A stretch of 64,000 bases of DNA, taken from the NCBI GenBank assembly GCA_033030425.1, contig JAUFSD010000019.1:682001-746000 (forward strand). The letters are read 5' to 3'. Below are positions 36,675-48,776 of the stretch, one piece after another. The notes under the pieces are model-generated. The model saw nothing but the letters and a program-made list of their open reading frames with translations. It was not told the origin of the DNA and searched no databases. The stretch's first letter is position 1, and every line of letters begins with the position of its first letter. This DNA is from Verpa conica (lineage: Eukaryota; Ascomycota; Pezizomycetes; Pezizales; Morchellaceae). Made by a program: the position numbers and the translations under genes.

Positions 36675-38851
36675 TTACCTCATACTCCTATAAGAAGCAT
36701 TCGGGAAAAAGTCTTCATCCCCGCCCATGTTCCCCCCGGCCGCATCTCTGCTCTTCTTCTGCGCATCTTGAATCTTCTCCGCTATAGTCGATGTATGACT
36801 ATCAATCCATTGCAAGCTACTAAGATGATCATTGAGAATTTTGACGATTTGAGATAACTATTCATCATCATCCGTTAGCCCAGTTCCCTAAGACATCGTT
36901 GCTAAGGGGGTGGAGGGTAAAGAAAACTTACAGGATCATCCGCATTCGTGGTCTTATTAATCATCGTACTTGCTCTATTAATCTCCTTAATCATTCCACC
37001 CAGCTCAGCCCCCATACCTTGTAGCTGATCGTCAAGTTTCTCCGCAAGGTGATACGCCTTTTCCCGTTCCTGGTCTGCTGGCTGCATCCCCTCAACACCA
37101 CCCATTTGTGCTTCAAATAGGTCCTTAATCTGCGCCTCATAATAATCCAACGCGGTACCAAGCTCTTCCTGGTCGCTCTCAAGTTGCTGCAGCACAGTGT
37201 CCATACGTCCCTGCGTTTTTTCGGCCTCCAATGTCTCTGTGAACAATGTCATGATCTTGTCACCGTTTTCGATAAGCACGCTATCCCATTTCTTAACCTC
37301 AGCAGCTTGTGTGACAAACTCAGTCTTATATTTTTCAAGATCTGTGGTCCAGCGAGTTATTATTTCCTCCATTGATTTGTTCTTGAGGCGGGATTGAGGA
37401 GGTGGGGCCATGGAGGAGTTATATGCGGCAGGTGCGGCAGGGGTTTGTTGGGCAGTAGTGGCAGCACCGCCAGGTGTTTGTACTGCTGGGGTTTGGCCTG
37501 CCTGGGTAGTACCGGTGGTAGAGGAGCTGAAGAGGCTACCTGCTGGTGCTGTAGAAGAGGTAGGAGTAGATGCAGTAGGGGGTGTGGAGGCAGCGGGCTT
37601 CCCGAAGAGTCCTCCTAGAGACGGAGCAGCAGAGGCAGCGGGCGTGTCAGCGGGCTTATTAGCAGGAGGTGCCCCGAAGAGGCTACTTCCAGAAGGAGCA
37701 GCTGATGTAGCGGGTACTGCAGACCCAAAGAGAGACGGTCCAGAGGATGCGCCAGATGCAGGGGTAGAGCTCGGTGGTGCTGTTGCATTACTAGCAGTAG
37801 TGTTTCCGAAAAGTCCTCCTGAAGGTGCCGTGGAAGTTGCTGAGGGTCCTGTGCTGGCGGCGGATTGCCCACCACCAAAGAGGTTGCTAGTGGGTGGTTT
37901 AGTAGCTGGAGTAGCTCCGAATAAGGATGGGGTTTGATTAGAGGGTGCTGGAGCAGCAGGTGTAGTTGATGTATTAGAGTTCCCACTAAACAAGCCAATT
38001 CCCGGGGGGGGTTTAGCAGCTGGGGTGGTGGAGCCAGTTGGGTTTCCGAAAAGGCCTCCGGCGGGCTTTGAGTCCGCAGGTTTGGCACTGAAGAGACCTC
38101 CTGTTGGAGCAGGCGCCGCGGGGGTAGAACTAGCATTGGGGGTTTGGGTATTTCCAAATAATCCACCTGAGGTACTGGGTGCTGGCGCACTACCAAAGAG
38201 ACCTCCAGTGGCAGGAGCAGAAGATGAAGTGGTGTTAGCACCTCCAAAAAGTCCTCCTACAGCAGGTTTCGGTGCTTGTTGTGCTTGCTGTTGCTGGCCG
38301 CTGAAGAGTCCACCCGAGCTGGTAGCCCCCGTGTTGGCTTGTGCACCAGACCCAAATGACCCTCCTGCAGCGCCCGCACCCCCACCACTAAACATTCCCG
38401 GCTTCGCTACACCTGACGGGGGAGGACCAGCAGGAGTCGTAGAAGGCCCGCTAAAAAGCCCCCCTCCAGCCCCAGGCGCAGGAGTTTGCTGTCCAAACGT
38501 TGGCCCAGTATTTCCCCCAAAGCTAGGCTTATTCCCAGTCGCAGCGCTAGCACCACCACCAAACAATCCTCCAGGAGCAGGTGAGGCCGGAGTAGACGAT
38601 ACATTGTTTTGACCACCGAACATACCAGTGTTCTGCTGGCCACCAAATGAAGGGGTCGAGCTTCCAGAGCCTGGCGCAGAACCGAAGAGGGATCCAGCGG
38701 GTTTAGCAGCTGAGGGACTGAAGAGGCTGGTGTTTGTTGCTCCCGCAGTGGGGTTTGCAAATGAGAAGCCAGATCCACCACCGGCACTGCTAGTGTTGGG
38801 GGTGCTTGTGCCGCTGTTGCTGCCAAAAAGGCCACTACCTTGATTGGACAT
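36675..38851 (-). CDS. nsp1: FG-nucleoporin Nsp1 (Nup62 family)
   Basis: Nsp1 is a central-channel FG nucleoporin that forms the selective barrier and builds the Nsp1-Nup57-Nup49 and Nsp1-Nup82 complexes. Two exons (38851-36932, 36857-36675) give 700 aa. Residues 1 to about 480 are an FG domain, Ala/Pro/Ser/Thr-rich with few charges, with many GLFG, SLFG and GMFG units (FSFG is rare). From about 494 (SRLKNKSMEEIITRWTTDLE) the Nsp1 C-terminal coiled-coil domain begins and runs through KKWDSVLIENGDKI, QQLESDQEELGTALDYYEAQ and TMINKTTNADDP. It continues across the intron with LSQIVKILNDHLSSLQWID, and stops at SYRSMR. The exon 1 reading frame continues nine codons into the intron, so a model without splicing would lose the final coiled coil. 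The GC-rich coding strand makes long open frames on the other strand, which are shadows. Confidence 0.95.
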
Positions 38852-40887
38852 TGCAAAGGATGAATCGAGTTATTTGGGCAGTACTATTTACGTCAGTCGG
38901 GTGGTTGATCTGCCTGTAAAGACCCTGCTTGAAATTATTAGTAAACCACCCATCGAACCCAAGAAGAGACCATATCGAAAGCTAACTCACGCGTCAGAAG
39001 GTTCAGTAAATGGGCTCTATTAATCAAATTCCCGTCCTGATGGGGTATATGAGGACTCGATGTCGTTGTGGTGTAGCTGTGCGGTGGTGTCGTTAATGTT
39101 TTCGTGATGGGAGACGTGTTGCAGTAATTCTGTCTTGGCGCGCCACAGTGCAAGGATAAACTGAGAGCCGCGCGACTCCCAGCTGAACAGAATAACTGGT
39201 TCTGAATACGATGGCCTTTGGCGGAAAGCATTCACGCAAAGTAATATATATAACTAGCTATTGGCATAGAAAAGCAGAAATCAAGAAAAACGCCTAATGT
39301 TAAGCGATTCTAGTGACCCCCCATACGCATTGTGGCTATACACACAATCCTACTCCCCCCTTTATGACTTCAGGTCTTATTCTTGCCTTTCTATGTTTAC
39401 CCCCGGGCTCTACGCTTTCCCCTCCAATATGCCCTTTCTCTACCCCGGAATCTCTTTGCCCAGTTCTTCCAATGCGAACCTTCATCCCTATTAGCCCTCC
39501 CACTGAACGCAGTCCACTGGGGACAACATACGGTGCTGCCGCGGTGGCTTTGTAATACGAGCTGCGTCCCCAAGCCTCACAAGTCTGTAATGGGGCTCAA
39601 ATTTGAGGAGTGCTGTATGGGAATCATAGAGTAATGCAAAGGCCATGGATTTACTACCATTGGGGTGAGTATGAAGGCTGAAGACAGATATTTGGCGGTC
39701 AGGGATACAATAAAGGGTAGAGAGAGCTGTGCGGATGATTATGGCAGATGGGGCTACATGGTCTATTAGTTATGAGAGACATGTGGAGGGGGATTTTTAG
39801 AGTACTTGGAATGTTAGGATGAAGGATATCTCTATAATCTCTGTCAATATTTATGTTCAAATTCCAATTTATCGCTGCCAAGTAAAAATCTACAGTACCG
39901 GCCTTAGGTGTGAGAGGAAGACCTACATAACAACCTGCCTCCTCTCCAAAAGTGGGTTCTGTATAAGCTTTCTTGTCCTCACAGTGACTGTTGTCCCAGC
40001 CATGGTTTGTGACCTATTAGATGGAGGAACTGGAAGATCTATCTGTGGCTGGACTCTAAATAAATGTATTTCTTTGCTTTTTCCTGGCTGTTTAAGTCAT
40101 AGATTATCACTCCTTAGGCAACCGCCGCTGTAGAGAGTGTTACACGCCTTTATCTCATTAGGAGGATTAGTAGTCCTTAGGACGGATGGAGCTGATATCC
40201 TTTGTATTTACATACCTGAATCAAATAAGACTCGCTCGCTCAGTGCTAACTAGGTGTTCCACTCAGTATTAAACATATAAACGCCTGTACAACTAGGAGA
40301 GATTTAATTTTTCTTTCGATAAACTTGAACCCACACTAATGGCTTACATGTATCTTCTATATCTTTAGTGCTGGATTGATTTCTTTGGCTCTTTGGGGCC
40401 TGTAAGAATTTCTAGATAGCGAGTGATGCGCCGTGTCTTTCACATAGCCTGGAAAGAATCTTTGCTAGCAGCAACCCCCCCCGGTCTGAGGAATTGTATG
40501 TTATGTAACGATAGAATTGAGAGAAAACAAGGCAAAACTACATGTATACATATGTATAAATACCACCCACCCTCAGATTCTCGTACTACATGTAACTCTG
40601 GCTGTCTTGTCATGATTTCTTAGGCAATAAAACTAACATAAAGAATTAACCTGGTTTCTTGTTTCAATTAATCAAGGGGTTATCACATCACCATATCAGA
40701 TCCAGTCAAGATAACTGCCGAGACGTTGATAGACTTAGGATATACTCCGGTGCTTGCAATAAGTGGGGATGGGAACGAGCCTATTAGGATATATTTTCTT
40801 CTGTTACCTACTATTTGTTTCACACAATATTTCGTCATCACGTAAAGTTTCATAGAGTAATGATTATATAGAGCCACCATTATAACT

Positions 40888-41030
40888 GAGTTATAATCGA
40901 GCCCCCAAAGGAAAGGTTGATTAGCCAATAAGAAATTTTCTTCCCAGGTTTCTATATAATTATCATAATCGAGCCCCCTCAAAGAAAGATTTAGTCAACC
41001 AACGAGAAAATTTTCCTCCAAGGTTCCTAT
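40888..41030 (+). repeat. Diverged 71-bp tandem pair
   Basis: Two adjacent segments beginning ataatcgagcccc (about 40893 and 40965) each continue with aaag(a/g)aa.g.tt, a gap, aa(a)ttttc and cc.aggtt.ctat. Identity is moderate. Confidence 0.55.
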
Positions 41031-41156
41031 TTTAGTCCTGCGGCGAAATCTTTTAGATATTTTTTATATATATAGGCTCTTTCCCCGACCCTCTAAAATG
41101 TTTTTCTTTCCTTTCACCATATCCCGGATCCGGACGAGCTGGCTCCCCCCGCCATC

Positions 41157-41992
41157 AGCAAGGCTGCAGCTGATTTCATCGCAGTCTAGCATGTCGTCCA
41201 TCAACAACTATGTGAGGCTGGTTTAATCGCAGTCCACATATCCGCTGGTCACCACGAATCTATAGCAACACACTGGTTAGCTTGTAATACTCGCGCCTTT
41301 GTTAATCTATTAGAACTTCGTTCACATCCTGCCGCGACTGATTTAGTCTACAGTTGGGAGGCCCCGCACCGTGAGGCTGATTTGATCCCAGTCCACGGAT
41401 GAGCCTACTAGTGTTAATGAAGCCACTGTAGTACTCTTATAAGCAATTATGGACAACATATCCAGGCTGCAGTTGAGTTGATGGCAACTGGGAGGCCCCG
41501 CACTGTGAGGCTGATTTAATCCCAGTCCACAGATGAGCCTACTAGTGTTAATGAAGCCACTGTAGTACTCTTATAAGCAATTTATGGACAACGTATCCAG
41601 GCTGCAGTTGATTTAGTCGCAACTGGGAGGTCTTTCCATTTGGTCACCACGAATCTATAGCAATACACTGGTTAGCTTGTAATACTCGCGCCTTTGTTAA
41701 TCTATTAGAACTTCGTTCACATCCGACCGCGACTGATTTGGTCTACAGTTGGGAGGTCCCGCACCGTGAGGCTGATTTGATTCCAGTCCACGGATGAGCC
41801 TACTAGTGTTAATGAAGCCACTGTAGTACTCTTATAAGCAATTATGGACACCAAAAGCATCCGGCTGCAGTTGAGTTGATTGCAACTGGGAGGCCCCGCA
41901 CTGTGAGGCTGATTTAATCCCAGTCCACAGATGAGCCTACTAGTGTTAATGAAGCCACTGTAGTACTCTTATAAGCAATTTATGGACAACAA
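41157..41992 (+). repeat. Higher-order tandem repeat (395-bp unit of ~130-bp submonomers)
   Basis: A block starting ggtcaccacgaatctatag at 41247 recurs at 41642, a period of 395 bp with few mismatches. Each block contains two copies of a submonomer with gtgaggctgattt, agtccac(a/g)gatgagcc and ttaatgaagccactgtagt; their g(g/t)cccgcac starts lie at 41361 and 41494 in the first block and 41756 and 41893 in the second. A diverged submonomer (gtgaggctggttt) precedes the first block at about 41211. The second block is cut short near 41992. Confidence 0.88.
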
Positions 41993-43435
41993 ATTCCGAA
42001 TGGACGTCTCCTGGTTCCTGGTTCCTGGTTTTTTGTTTATGGTCCCGGTCCCGACTCCTGGTTCCGGATCCTAATTAATATCTATACTCTTTTCCGAGTA
42101 CTTTCTTCCCCAACCTCTCTCTTTCGGTCCAGAGCCTTTCTCTGTTTCTCTATATGAGGTCAGGGTTACCTCTGATCTCATGGGTTTGGGGGTTACTCTA
42201 TTTATTTAGAAACCCTCTTTTTTCCCTTGCCAGTCTGGTCACCTGGACTGGTGTTTCATTGTCTTCCTGGCCTCTGTGCGAGGAGATGAAGAAATTATCG
42301 GTATCTTTCTCTTTTGAATCATTGCTTTTGGGTTGCTGCCTCCTTTGGGTTACTTTTTTTGGGGATATACAGCGGCATATTCAAGTCTCTTTATAGATTC
42401 TGAAGCGTATAGAGATTAGAGTCTTCTCCTCATGCTAGCTCGTTTGCTTTTGGGTGTCTTATACGACAATTCTCTAGAACGATGTCTTCATGTTTGGCGG
42501 GGCGGGGTGGCACTACTACTGGAGGAGAGATTGTGAGTGGGTGGTTTTTTCTAACATCATTAGTTCTGGCTGCTAACACCATCATTATAGGATTTCAAGT
42601 GCAACTACCAAATAGCTATACGGACATTCACAAACTTTGGGTGAGAAGAGAGTAGCAGGTATGCCATGGGCTCACAGTACAGGTGATTTATTGCGAGGAT
42701 TAAAAAATCTCAGTTATATCCCCGGTTCCTGAGATTCCACATTCGTTTTTCTAGGCCTTTGACCATATTTATGTTATAATTTATGTGCCGGCAGTCTCTG
42801 GTTCAGTCCCCCACATAAGGACTCCGGGGCTGGTGCTATACATAAAGGACAAGGTTGAAAAGTAGGTTTGAAGATTTTGTCTTTCGTTCCTTAAAAACAT
42901 ATCCCGCCATAGAAGTCACACTTAGTATAATCTAAATTTAATGTGATACTAGGTAAGAAATGGTAACTTCTATAACTGGTTAAATTTTCGAAATGACCGT
43001 TGCCACGACCACAAATTAGGCCGTGCCGTATGCTTTTTTTTAAGAGGTAGTCTTCCGCCTATTGTGTCAACCCATCCGCACCTGCAGTCCACAAAATTCT
43101 TGCAATTGTATCGTAATTACCGTACGCCAGTTGAATATGGCCATTTGTCGCTATAATCAATCAATTATTAACGAAAAGGACAAGCCACTGCAACTGGTAA
43201 ATGACCCGAAATAAAATCTAGAAACAGTTAATATCCGTAGGTAATCAGCTGACTGCGCGTGCCGTTCCTAATCCTACTGAGGCGCTTCACCAACACGTCA
43301 CTCTGCCGGGTAACGCAGACCAGCCTCCAAGGATTCTAGATAGCTACTATCTACAAGTACATACCTGCTCAGGCAGCTATCCCCCAACAAATACACCCAC
43401 TCCTCAAGTTCTCACAACAAACAAGAGCTCTCACT

Positions 43436-44413
43436 ATGGAATCCCTCTTCATAACAGCCCAAGAGGCTGCAAGAGAGTGTACATCCCTCCTAAATCCCTC
43501 CCTCGTAAACCTCTTCTTTTCAGCTTTCATCCTCCTCGGAATCCTCATCTCCTACCTCCCCCAGCACCATAGGATAATATCCCGTGGTTCTAGTGAGGGT
43601 ATAAGCTCTCTGTTTGTCCTTCTCGGCGCTACGGGCGGGACATGCGGGCTTGCAAATATCCTTATTCTGTCACGAGGAGTGTTGGGGTGCTGTGGAAAGG
43701 GCATTGGTGGATTTAATTGTATTGCTGCCAGCTTGGGAGTTGTTCAGGTTGGAATGCAATGGACTTGTTTCGCAGTTATGTAAGTGTTTCCTGTAGCCTG
43801 CCCCTTTTTAGGACCCTTTAAAAGCTAATGGCAGTGTCACAGAATGCTCCTTTTCCTAATCTACTTCCCTCGCGCCTCCCCTCTAGCCTCCCCCGCAACC
43901 TCCCACACAGGCCCTTCCGAGCGCACCGCATTAACAGTCACCCTCCTCGCCGTCCTTCACTTTGTTGCCATAGCGGGGTGTACATTCTATTTCTCGCTCC
44001 TAACCTCCCCCGACACTCCCCACACACCCGAGACACCACCACAACCAAGTGCGCAGTTGGTTGCATGGGCTAATTTTCTCGGGATTCAATCTATGGTTCT
44101 GGCGGGTCTACAGTATATCCCTCAGTTGTATACAACATGGACTCTGAAGCATGTGGGAAGTCTGAGTATCCCGATGATGTGTATTCAGACTCCAGGGTCG
44201 TTTGTGTGGGCACTTAGTCTAGCAAGTAGGGAGGGGACAAAATGGAGCAGCTGGATTACATTTGTGGTTACCGGATGTTTGCAGGGAGCGCTGTTGGTTA
44301 TGTGCATCATCTGGGAAGTTAGGAATAAGAAAGAGGGAAAGAAGGGTGCTGAGAGTGTAGACAGCCAAGATGAAGGAGAGAGGAGGCCTTTGATTGGAAA
44401 CGAGACGTCGTAA
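43436..44413 (+). CDS. PQ-loop repeat membrane protein
   Basis: This is a seven-span membrane protein with two PQ-loop repeats, a group that includes vacuolar/lysosomal amino-acid exporters and related proteins. Two exons (43436-43779, 43843-44413) give 304 aa. The first PQ motif is SYLPQHHRIISRGSSEGIS (residues about 40-58); the second is QYIPQLYTTWTLKHVGSLS (near 218-236). Both have the Pro-Gln pair and the following Gly/Ser pattern of the family. Hydrophobic segments surround them. A Pro/Thr-rich loop (SPDTPHTPETPPQPS) lies between spans, and the tail is charged with acidic residues and ERRPLIG, perhaps a dileucine-type sorting signal (inference). The single join restores AVIMLLFLIYFP. Substrate not predictable. 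It converges with the small coiled-coil gene on the other strand. Confidence 0.92.
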
Positions 44414-44808
44414 AGGAGGGGCTAAGGGCTACTAGGGGGACTAAATGGCTAAAACTCTGGTATATTTGTATTCTGTAATTTTGGTTTCTTTCTCTCTTTT
44501 GCTCCCTTTTTTCAACTGCGGTGTTTTTAATGAGCGATGACAGAGATTGGTGCATAGGTATTCATGTTGAAGTGTACTGGGATGAAATTTTTGGATATGT
44601 ACTTTAGTGTTATTATAACCGTATACAGCTTTCTCGTGATTGAACACTTTCTTCCCGGTTTTTTTATTAATTTTTTTAATCTCAAAAGAATTTATTATTC
44701 ATAAAATCAAATTTGCCAACACCTAGACCCAAGCACTCCACTCAAAAAAAAAAAAAAAAAGACCCCCCCGGCACCAGGCCGTTTACTCAAATCATAAAAA
44801 CAGCACAT
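44414..44808. other. Convergent 3' spacer
   Basis: This short region between the PQ-loop gene and the leftward coiled-coil gene contains an A-run of about 17 at 44744-44760. No gene is seen. Confidence 0.55.
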
Positions 44809-45299
44809 CTATAAGAGCGCATCAACGCCCTCAACCCTCCCCTTCAGTACCTCTCTCTCCAATAAAATCTCCCCTACCTCCCTCAGTAGTCCTCTCAAAC
44901 GCCCTTCAATTTCCTCACGCCGCCGGACATTCTCAGCAACAGCTTCGACTTTACCCTTCCACAAACCCATAGCCTCCATCTCCGCCCACTTTTTCCTTCT
45001 TGCTTCTACCGCTGCTGCACGAGATGCAGGGTCGGGGTTGGAAGGGTATGTTAGCGGCTTTAATTCCGCAAGGGAGGCATTCGAGGTGCTGAAGTAGTTT
45101 GTGAGGAGCTGGAGTTCGGATTGTGTCTATATACATTAGTATTTTAGAGTGCCTCGTATGGTTGGGAGAATGTTACCTCGTTACGTAGAGAGGCGAGAGA
45201 TTTTTCACTATACTCAACATGCGAGAGAAGAGATACGAAATGGGACATCCCAGGATCAGGCTTACGGGGAAGAGGAAGTGGGGTACTGCGGTTGCCCAT
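44809..45299 (-). CDS. Small coiled-coil protein of unknown family
   Basis: I do not recognise the family. Two exons (45299-45177, 45126-44809) separated by a 50-bp intron give 146 aa. It starts MGNRSTPLPLPRKPDPGM, and reads on through SHFVSLLSHVEYSEKSLASL into a helical region. Exon 2 has TNYFSTSNASLAELKPL, a conserved-looking WAEMEAMGLWKGKVEAVAEN, then a heptad-rich charged end with repeated RREEIEGRL and VLKGRVEGV. The tail looks like a continuous coiled coil. By size and style it could be a small subunit of a complex such as a kinetochore or tethering factor, but nothing proves this. The GT and AG signals are good and both exons show coding bias. It is divergent from the SRP receptor gene with about 890 bp between them. 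Confidence 0.7.
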
Positions 45300-46190
45300 G
45301 TTTGTTGAGGTGGTTTTTTTCTTGCGGAGGAGTATTGGGATAATTTATGTTGATGGAGAGGAGATGAGGGAGAGAAGGGAGACGAAAACATATTTAAATC
45401 CCCCTTCCCCCTTCTTCTGGAAGAACTTTATCTACAATACCGTGTTCCTGTCTATTGGGTTTCCTGAAGCATACTTGAAACGTTTCGCGATTGCTTCGGG
45501 ATGTGTTATCGCCCCCTGTTGGTGATAGGGTGTTAGCGCCGGGGTAGGGGGGGAGGTGGTACAGACTGCGAGTGAGTGTGTGTGAAGCAGGCGTGGGCGC
45601 ATACCAAGGGACATAGACGCGTTCTCATAACTCGAGAAGGGGCATCTGTCCGTTCAAGCCACAAAACCAACGGCGCATCCATCTCATAACTGATCACAAA
45701 ACGCCCAGGGGGTTCCAGTTATTCACCAACAGGTCTTTTCTTTGTGTTGCCGGCGGTAGAGGTAGCCAGTTTATGCAAAAGTTGTCTATTTCATGTTTAA
45801 GCAAATTATATGTACTCTGGAAGGATTAACTGTCCACAGTATGGAGTCTCTGCACACAGCACCCTGGTGATGTCTATCCTAGCAGATGCTTCTTCTGGCT
45901 GGCTTCTAGAAAAATCATTTCCACCCCTTTTTCATGTATGACACGTGTGACGTTCTGTTTCGATTTCTTGGCATAAGCTCGAGCAGGGATATGAAAAGAA
46001 GCTCCGAACCCGATAGAAAGAATTCTAAAATTTCGCCCCGTTGTCCTCAGAGCCCCTCGATAGCCACATCCCACATCCCACATCCCACATCCATCTCTTT
46101 CTCCTTCTCCTCATCTCTCCTTTCACTGCATCAACCCTTTTCGGCATTTCCCTCCTGTCGTTGCCATTCCCGCTGTTATCTTTCTCCACC
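45300..46190. promoter_or_regulatory. Divergent 5' region of the coiled-coil and SRP receptor genes
   Basis: The region contains a heptamer repeat ahead of the SRP receptor start, listed separately. Other sites are not resolved. Confidence 0.5.
46064..46091 (+). repeat. (CCACATC)4 heptamer repeat
   Basis: Four exact tandem copies lie 100-127 bp before the SRP receptor ATG, so they fall in its promoter or 5' UTR. Confidence 0.9.
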
Positions 46191-48263
46191 ATGGCCGAAA
46201 CTGCTAGGTCCGCCTTGGACTCGTTCGAAATCATAACCACTTCCGGTATTCTCTTGTGGTCGAAGAAATACACCCCTGTGAACCCGAGTGTCGTCAACAG
46301 CTTCATCAGTGATGTTCTGATCGAGGAGCGTGTTCAACCTGGTACTGATGGGAAATACTACAAGAAGGACTCGTACACACTCAAGTGGATTGCTGCAAAC
46401 GATTTCGGCTTGATTTTCATTGTGCGCACCTATCCCATGCCCTTTTTTTTAAAAAATAAAAAAAATTCGAAAAAAATACTGACTTCTCTTTCTTTTTCTT
46501 CTAGGCTGTGTATCAATCTCTTCTGCAACTCACCTGGATTGACGAGCTTTTGGACACCGTTAAGAAATTGTTCACATCGTTGTATGGAGAGCAGCTCAAG
46601 AGGCCTCACACCTCCACTATCGAATGCCATTTTGACGACTATTTCAACTCGAGGGTCAACGAACTTGAAAGAAGAGCTGGAGGACCGGCAAGACCTATCA
46701 TTTCCCCTCCTGCTAATGAGCAAGTTAAGGACGACGCAAGATGGGATGGCCCACCACCACCTCCCATTCCGGGAATTCTCAAAGCACCGCCCAGGCCAGG
46801 TTCTCCAGCTATCGCTAACAGTGGCCATTTGAGCCCTATGGCACCGGACCAGTCTCGTCCAAAATCACCATCCCCTGGTGCTCATCTGCTTAGTGGGAAC
46901 AAGCGCCCAGTCCGCGGGGCTCGCGGCCGCCGAGTTACCAATTCTGCCCACGCTTCTAGTGGTGAAGAGCAATCACCTGCGCGCAATAATAAGAAAGGGG
47001 GAAAGAAACTGCGGAAGTGGGATGCAGATGGGAATGCAGACGAGGATGATGGCAGCACAGTGTTGGACTACTCCGCTCCCGGCGCATCCACTGATGATGA
47101 AGTCGACCGTGGAAGGAATGGAGCGCGGAAGGTGGATTATATCGACCAGAAGGAATGGGGTACAAAGACTTCAAAGGGAGAATTTGTGTTAAAAGACCTG
47201 GATATGGAAGTTAATGCGATTTTGAAGGAGGCGGAAGAGAAGGATCGAGCAAACACTACAAACACTGGCTATGGAGCATTCGGCTTTTTCCGTAACATCG
47301 TTGGTGGTAAGACATTGACAAAGGCCGACTTAGAGAAAGCCATGACTGCCATGCAAGAACATCTCTCCAAGAAGAATGTTGCCCGGGAAGCCGCTATTCA
47401 AGTTACTGAGTCAGTCGAGAAATCGCTTATCGGTCAAAAGACCGGGTCTTTCCAGTCAATTGAGGTAACCGTCAAATCTGCTGTTGAGGCTGCCCTTCGC
47501 AAAATCCTTACACCTACAAACTCCCTTGATCTCCTCCGCGAGATTCAGACAAAACGCAGCGGACCATCTAGAAGGCCATATGTCATCTCTATTGTTGGTG
47601 TCAATGGTGTCGGGAAGAGCACGAATCTATCTAAGATTTGCTTCTTTCTTCTGCAAAACAAATTCAAGGTTCTAATTGCCGCATGCGACACTTTTCGTTC
47701 CGGTGCTGTCGAGCAACTCCGTGTACATGCTCGCAACTTAAAGGAGCTTTCCGAGCGTGAAGGTGGTGTGGTAGAACTTTACGAGAAGGGCTATGGTAAA
47801 GACGCAGCGAATATTGCTAAGGATGCTGTGATCTTTGGAGAAGCGGAGGGTTTCGACGTAGTCCTTATCGACACAGCCGGAAGAAGACACAACGATCAGA
47901 GACTCATGAGTTCTCTGGAGAAATTTGCAAAGTTTGCGGAACCCGATAAGATTTTGATGGTTGGAGAGGCACTCGTGGGAACCGATTCAGTACAGCAAGC
48001 AAGGAATTTCAACGCAGCGTTTGGAAGTGCAAGGACATTAGATGGGTTTATAATCAGCAAATGTGATACAGTTGGCGACATGGTAATCTACCTTTACCAT
48101 CTATTATCCCAATGGAAGTGCTAATAATTGAATCTAGATCGGGACGCTCATTAGTATGGTATTTGCAACGGGGATCCCGGTGGTATTTTTGGGGACTGGA
48201 CAGAATTATCAAGACTTGAGAACGCTGAATATTGCGTGGGCTGTCAAGTTACTCATGTCATGA
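46191..48263 (+). CDS. srp101: Signal recognition particle receptor alpha subunit
   Basis: This is the SRP receptor alpha subunit (SR-alpha, docking protein), a GTPase at the ER membrane that binds SRP54 to release the ribosome-nascent chain at the translocon. Three exons (46191-46421, 46505-48082, 48138-48263) give 644 aa. The N-terminal SRX domain (DSFEIITTSGILLWSKKY, LKWIAANDFGLIFI-AVYQSLLQL) binds SR-beta. A charged linker has a polybasic stretch (NNKKGGKKLRKWD). The NG domain starts near VKSAVEAALRKIL. G1 is VGVNGVGKSTNLSKI, then AACDTFRSGAVEQL, G3 is IDTAGRRHND, and the guanine-specific G4 is ISKCDTVGD, with TGIPVVFLGTGQNYQDL close to the end. The last 41 codons come from a third exon, ending in WAVKLLMS. 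All catalytic boxes are intact. Confidence 0.97.
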
Positions 48264-48776
48264 TTGTTTTCTATTTAGGAAGTACTTTATGGTGTGGGGT
48301 TTTGGCTGTGGCTTTTTATTATGTTTAGCAATAGCATCGGGTGACTGGGTTTACGATTGCTGGAACTAGCTAGGGGTAACGAATATCATTACTGAGACTT
48401 GAATCTGAACTTGATCGTTTTGCGCTCTCTAGTGACTTATTATTGGCTAAGGGCTGCCAAGTCATTTAATAGTATCTACCTGTTTCGACTATGTATCCAC
48501 AGTTTACCACCCCTGTCAGGGAGTATATCTAAGAACCTTGCATAACTTATGAAAAGACCCATATGGAAGTTTAGTAGCCTAGATAATCACCACTAATCAC
48601 TCGTAGCTCCTACCTAAATTAATTTTTGATTTAACACACTTATTAAGACCAAGTTAGAACAAAGAGTAATATTAAGTGGAAATCTTGCTTTACAGCCCAA
48701 AAATTGTAGAGTACACAGACCAAGATTCTATAATTATGTTACAAACCTGTCTTCCCCTTCTACATACACACAGTAT
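48264..48776. other. Convergent 3' spacer of srp101 and sen54
   Basis: This AT-rich stretch has no gene. It holds the 3' UTRs of both neighbours. Confidence 0.6.

Larger units (their letters stand above)
38852..43435. other. Gene-poor 4.6 kb spacer with satellite array
   Basis: No gene is supported. Contents: the nsp1 promoter (38852-39300), AT-rich DNA with TACATGTA at 40345, 40539 and 40587, a diverged 71-bp tandem pair (about 40890-41030), the higher-order repeat at 41157-41992, a ggttcc-rich patch (about 42010-42070), then AT-rich DNA and the promoter of the PQ-loop gene. A hydrophobic frame at 42154-42396 has no family signature. Confidence 0.6.

Noticed and set aside
37410..38612. Long open frames opposite nsp1
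   Set aside because: They are by-products of the GC-biased FG-repeat coding strand; composition is low complexity and no family fits.
41157..41992. CRISPR array
   Set aside because: Repeat units are long, composite and contiguous, with no unique spacers, in a fungal genome.
42154..42396. 80-codon hydrophobic frame (+)
   Set aside because: T-rich DNA gives hydrophobic residues by chance; no signal or family.
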